NCBI RefSeq assembly: GCF_037442045.1
Contig: NZ_JBBIRC010000049.1
Span: 1-9,575 of the forward strand
DNA length: 9,575 nt
Direction of reading: 5' to 3'
Origin: Ferroplasma sp037442045
GTDB taxonomy: Archaea > Thermoplasmatota > Thermoplasmata > Thermoplasmatales > Thermoplasmataceae
Shown in pieces: positions 7,261 through 9,575 of this stretch. The notes beneath the pieces were generated by a model. The model ran no database searches and was not told the origin of the DNA. It saw only the letters and a program-made list of their open reading frames with translations. Each line of letters begins with the position of its first letter. Within the stretch, counting starts at the first letter, position 1. Position numbers and translations under genes: made by a program.

Positions 7261-8322
7261 TTATATCAGCATCCTCTCTATTATATTATTATCAAGCTTA
7301 TATGACTTGCCCACAATTATTGATCTTAAATTATCCCTTTCCCTTTCAGCGTATAAAACATATGCAAATATATAAAGTGAAGCAGTATCTCTTAACATTA
7401 CATCAATATATTTCTGGAACAGCGCTTTCCGCATGCTTATTTCAAATAAGCTTAAATTTTTATTTTCATTATAGTAATCCAGTGCCTCGTCTATATTAAA
7501 ATGCTTAAAAACGGAAAGCAGGTCGATTACATTGCCGGATCTAAAAATATCAGATAGGGATGATTTTGAAAGATTCCCATTTCCTATAATTTTATTTTCT
7601 ATTTTTTCAAATGGAACTTTCAGTTCAAGTGCCTTTGCAAGTGTAAGAATATTATTTAAATCAACGGTAGTTTTTACATAATTAATAATCTGGCCCTCAT
7701 CGCCATTATAAAATAATGCATTATTTATGAGGTCACTGTAATAATGATAGTCCATGGCAGAAAGTAAAGATGATATATCTCCAGTTTTCTTATATTCTTC
7801 TAATTCTTTTAATAAATAATTAAAACCATAATTAAGAAGATAATTAATTATTGAATCTACATCATTTTTCTCCATGAGTATTCTAAAATCTTCTCTCTTT
7901 AGATTCCCGGCATATATCCCAAGGGGAATATCCCTGAAACTCATAATAAAACTATCTGTAGATTTTATTTCATGGTTTATGACTTTAGAAGTGATAATTG
8001 CCTTTATGCTTTCTATATCCCATTTTGAAACATATGTCTTCATAAATGATTTGATCTGTGGTGGTATTGCAAAAAGGGCTGTTCTGGCATTGTTTATAAC
8101 ATGCCGGTTAATGGCAGTTATTAATATATTTACATCATCGGTGCTTATTGTAGTTGCCTTATCGATATCTTCTCGATATGACGTTTCATACAATTTTAAT
8201 CTTATATCCTTAATATCCAGTTCTAGGAGAGATTTAACAAAACTATCGCTAAGATAATCATTAAAATGTATTTTTAACCTTCCATAACTCCCTGAATATG
8301 TAGTGTTAATGTAAATCACCAT
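7261..8322 (-). CDS. atpC: A-type ATP synthase subunit C (AC39 family)
   Basis: Subunit C is the funnel-shaped socket that joins the central axle (D/F) to the membrane K ring. The 353-residue product is helix-rich, soluble and of normal family length. Its N-terminus, SYGRLKIHFNDYLSDSFVKS, resembles the family's NAR.R.....L pattern, and LKLYETSYREDI near residue 43 matches the L..T.Y motif that recurs in AC39 proteins. The rest diverges, as is usual in this family, but its position between E and F is diagnostic. The ATG overlaps the TAA of atpE by one base (TAATG). No Shine-Dalgarno site precedes it; a GGTGAT overlaps the start codon itself and so cannot serve as a normal leader site for this ATG. 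Re-initiation after E is therefore the likely mode of translation. Confidence 0.92.
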   Translation of the reverse strand: MVIYINTTYSGSYGRLKIHFNDYLSDSFVKSLLELDIKDIRLKLYETSYREDIDKATTISTDDVNILITAINRHVINNARTALFAIPPQIKSFMKTYVSKWDIESIKAIITSKVINHEIKSTDSFIMSFRDIPLGIYAGNLKREDFRILMEKNDVDSIINYLLNYGFNYLLKELEEYKKTGDISSLLSAMDYHYYSDLINNALFYNGDEGQIINYVKTTVDLNNILTLAKALELKVPFEKIENKIIGNGNLSKSSLSDIFRSGNVIDLLSVFKHFNIDEALDYYNENKNLSLFEISMRKALFQKYIDVMLRDTASLYIFAYVLYAERERDNLRSIIVGKSYKLDNNIIERMLI

Positions 8323-8891
8323 TATTTAATATTTTCATACAGATATGTTTCAATATCATAAGATAGTGAATCGAATATATTGCTCAAACGCATGTCAAGT
8401 TCTTTTTTTCCATCAGAGGAAATTGCTATAATTCCTGATTTTACTGATTTATCTTTATTAAAAGTAATTTGATCTGGAAATTTAAAGCTTTGAAGTTTTT
8501 CTATTTCTGATTCTCCGCAATATACATTTATTTGTTTACCGAGTTTGTTTACTGCTTCCTCAACCATGGTTTTCAGAAGTTCACCATAATTGGATGATTT
8601 GTTAAGAGAAGTAACATAAGATTTTAGCTTTTGCATAGAGTTATTTAATATTTCTTTTTTTCTCTCATCAATAATTTTTTTTGATTGGAGTTTTATATTA
8701 TCTTCAAACTGTCTGGTTATATTTTTAATATCATACTCAGATTTAATCGCATAATCATTTCTGATTCCTGCCAGTTTTTCATTGCATGATTTCGAAATTG
8801 CCTCCATTCTGGCTGCATAATCATCTCTGATTGCCTTAAGTTCTGATTCCGTCGAATTTTCTATTTCATTTAATATATTTTCAAGAGACAT
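8322..8891 (-). CDS. atpE: A-type ATP synthase subunit E (peripheral stalk)
   Basis: Subunit E pairs with H to form the peripheral stalks and binds the top of the A3B3 head through its C-terminal domain. The 189-residue product has a charged, helix-forming N-terminal half (about 1-95, MSLENILNEIENSTESEL onward) expected to coil with H. The C-terminal globular domain (about 100-189) contains SSDGKKELDMRLSNIF near 158-173, corresponding to the conserved DG.i.vd.t....l pattern of E subunits. Length is typical. The ATG lies 12 bases after the K stop and has no convincing Shine-Dalgarno site, only an A-rich leader with GATG. The stop overlaps the start of atpC. The assignment is strong from domain layout and from the K-E-C order. 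Confidence 0.92.
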   Translation of the reverse strand: MSLENILNEIENSTESELKAIRDDYAARMEAISKSCNEKLAGIRNDYAIKSEYDIKNITRQFEDNIKLQSKKIIDERKKEILNNSMQKLKSYVTSLNKSSNYGELLKTMVEEAVNKLGKQINVYCGESEIEKLQSFKFPDQITFNKDKSVKSGIIAISSDGKKELDMRLSNIFDSLSYDIETYLYENIK

Positions 8892-8903
8892 AAAACATCT
8901 TTT

Positions 8904-9128
8904 TTATATTACATGCAATAGTAATATAATTCCCAAAACAAAACCTATAATCCATAGCGTTTCCGGTATAACGAAGAAAAACAATACCTGACCGAATTTT
9001 TCAGGCTTCTCAGCGATTATACCCATTCCTGCGGCTCCAATACCCTGCTGTGCCATTCCAGTACCTATTAATCCGCCAGCAATTGCAATTGAAGCAGCCA
9101 AAGCCAATATAGCGTCTGCAACATCCAT
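8904..9128 (-). CDS. atpK: A-type ATP synthase proteolipid subunit K (c-ring)
   Basis: This is the membrane rotor subunit whose ring carries ions past subunit I. The 74-residue product is a two-helix hairpin: helix 1 about 5-31, a polar loop AEKPEKFGQ (39-47) that contacts subunit C, and helix 2 about 48-73. Helix 2 holds the ion-binding carboxylate E56 in VIPETLWI. Thr57 follows it, and Gln27/Gln28 lie late in helix 1 (GTGMAQQGIG). Such Gln plus Glu-Thr ligands are associated with Na+ binding in some rotor rings, but the pattern is common in archaeal K subunits and does not by itself decide H+ versus Na+. It is a simple 8-kDa form, not the duplicated or longer versions seen in some archaea. 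AAGGAT lies 4 bases before the ATG. It is the first ATPase gene of the block, after a probable promoter. Confidence 0.95.
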   Translation of the reverse strand: MDVADAILALAASIAIAGGLIGTGMAQQGIGAAGMGIIAEKPEKFGQVLFFFVIPETLWIIGFVLGIILLLHVI

Positions 9129-9132
9129 AAAT

Positions 9133-9138
9133 ATCCTT
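9133..9138 (-). promoter_or_regulatory. Probable ribosome binding site of atpK
   Basis: AAGGAT on the minus strand lies 4 bases before the ATG of atpK. It is only a partial match to the archaeal anti-Shine-Dalgarno sequence. If the TATA-like element upstream is used, the predicted transcript start falls very close to it, so the leader may be extremely short. Confidence 0.4.
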
Positions 9139-9157
9139 AAATCTGGATTGAAATAAG

Positions 9158-9166
9158 TTATATAAA
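9158..9166 (-). promoter_or_regulatory. Probable archaeal promoter (TATA box) for the ATPase operon
   Basis: The 90-bp gap between the upstream membrane gene and atpK is strongly AT-rich. On the minus strand TTTATATAA at 9166-9158 resembles an archaeal TATA box and is preceded by an A-rich stretch suitable for a BRE. With the usual spacing of about 25 bases, transcription would start near 9136, a few bases before atpK. A second candidate, AAATATAAA at 9203-9195, would give a leader of about 45 bases. The gap is the only large intergenic space in the window, which supports the operon starting here. In such AT-rich DNA, chance matches are common. Confidence 0.45.
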
Positions 9167-9218
9167 ATTATTTATTACTAAAATGTTTGTGTAGTTTATA
9201 TTTATTTTATGAAAAGAT

Positions 9219-9575
9219 TTAATCCCTCTTTCTTGCTATTAAGAAAGCAAGGATGGATGGTACCAGAACCCAGATAAGGCCTACTGCAACAACTGAATAT
9301 ATGTTAATTCCAACTGAGGAAGCCTTAACTGCTGAATATAAACCGATATGGTAGTCAGCAAGCAAATCCGGAAAATAGGAAGGAGATACTGAATCCAGTA
9401 TTGCAAGGTCTTTCAAATATCCAATTCCGGTAAATTTAACACGCAAAGCTACCAGTATCACAGGCGAAATAATTGATACCCACATGAAACCAAGAACGAA
9501 TAACAATCCAAGCCCGGTTCCAAGTACCTGCCCCTGTGTCCTCTCAAATTGTGTGACCAGATATATGATGCCGGC
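9219..9575 (-). CDS. Membrane protein, C-terminal part; probable ABC-2 type permease
   Basis: The frame is open from the right window edge to a TAA at 9221-9219, giving the last 118 residues of a protein whose start is outside. A TTG at 9506 could be read as a start, but the frame continues upstream without a stop (…YLVTQFERTQGQVLGTGLGL), so a truncated 5' end is more likely than a short gene. The visible part has a hydrophobic segment at about LLFVLGFMWVSIISPVILVAL, a polar stretch with SPSYFPDLLADYHIG, and a last membrane helix (YSVVAVGLIWVLVPSILAFL) ending in ARKRD. The Arg-rich turn before a long helix, the S-P-x-x-F segment and the basic tail resemble ABC-2 exporter permeases. It has no visible link to the ATPase and is separated from it by a probable promoter. 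The family call is tentative. Confidence 0.55.
   Translation of the reverse strand, partial: AGIIYLVTQFERTQGQVLGTGLGLLFVLGFMWVSIISPVILVALRVKFTGIGYLKDLAILDSVSPSYFPDLLADYHIGLYSAVKASSVGINIYSVVAVGLIWVLVPSILAFLIARKRD

Noticed and set aside
9219..9506. Complete 95-codon gene starting at TTG 9506
   Set aside because: The same frame continues to the window edge without a stop and keeps a membrane-protein-like sequence, so the gene is better described as truncated by the window.
1..9575. CRISPR array, tRNA, rRNA or insertion sequence
   Set aside because: No regularly spaced repeats, cloverleaf-like segments, transposase motifs or terminal inverted repeats were seen. The window is filled by one operon, apart from the partial membrane gene at the right edge.

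Overview
The window is a nearly complete archaeal (A-type) H+/Na+-transporting ATP synthase operon, all on the minus strand and read from right to left. Archaeal origin is supported by the subunit set: catalytic A with a long non-homologous region, non-catalytic B with a degenerate P-loop, C, D, E, F, H, a V-type I/a subunit and a two-helix proteolipid K. It is also supported by GGTGAT-type Shine-Dalgarno sites, which complement the archaeal 16S 3' end, and by an archaeal TATA-like element before the first gene. The AT-rich composition and an intein inside the A-subunit P-loop suggest an acidophilic member of the Thermoplasmatales (Ferroplasma, Acidiplasma or Picrophilus-like). The genus is an inference from general knowledge, not something the sequence proves.

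Layout in transcription order: 9575-9219 holds the C-terminal part of a membrane protein resembling an ABC-2 permease, cut by the window edge. A 90-bp AT-rich gap with a probable promoter follows. Then come K (proteolipid rotor), E (peripheral stalk), C (rotor-to-stalk socket), F (central stalk), A (catalytic, with a 422-residue intein), B (regulatory), D (central rotor shaft), a 38-codon single-membrane-span protein at the position of methanosarcinal AhaG, H (peripheral stalk) and I (stator membrane subunit, C-terminus cut by the left edge). The ATPase genes from E onwards abut or overlap by a few bases, or are separated by about 20 bp at most (D to the small gene), so the block looks like one translationally coupled transcript.

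The genes build one machine. A3B3 makes the catalytic head, D and F the axle, C the coupling piece on the K ring, and E and H the peripheral stalks anchored to I, which forms the ion half-channels with K.

The main item of interest is the intein. It separates the Walker A lysine from the following threonine, so the unspliced precursor cannot have a working ATP site. It carries a LAGLIDADG-type endonuclease region in which the second motif's key aspartate is asparagine, one transition away from Asp, suggesting a decaying homing endonuclease. Secondary points are the unannotated 38-residue protein between D and H, the placement of H and I at the end of the operon, and ion-ligand residues in K that do not clearly settle H+ versus Na+ coupling. 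I found no evidence of an otherwise unknown system, RNA gene, CRISPR array or insertion sequence. No stretch above 300 bases lacks a gene.
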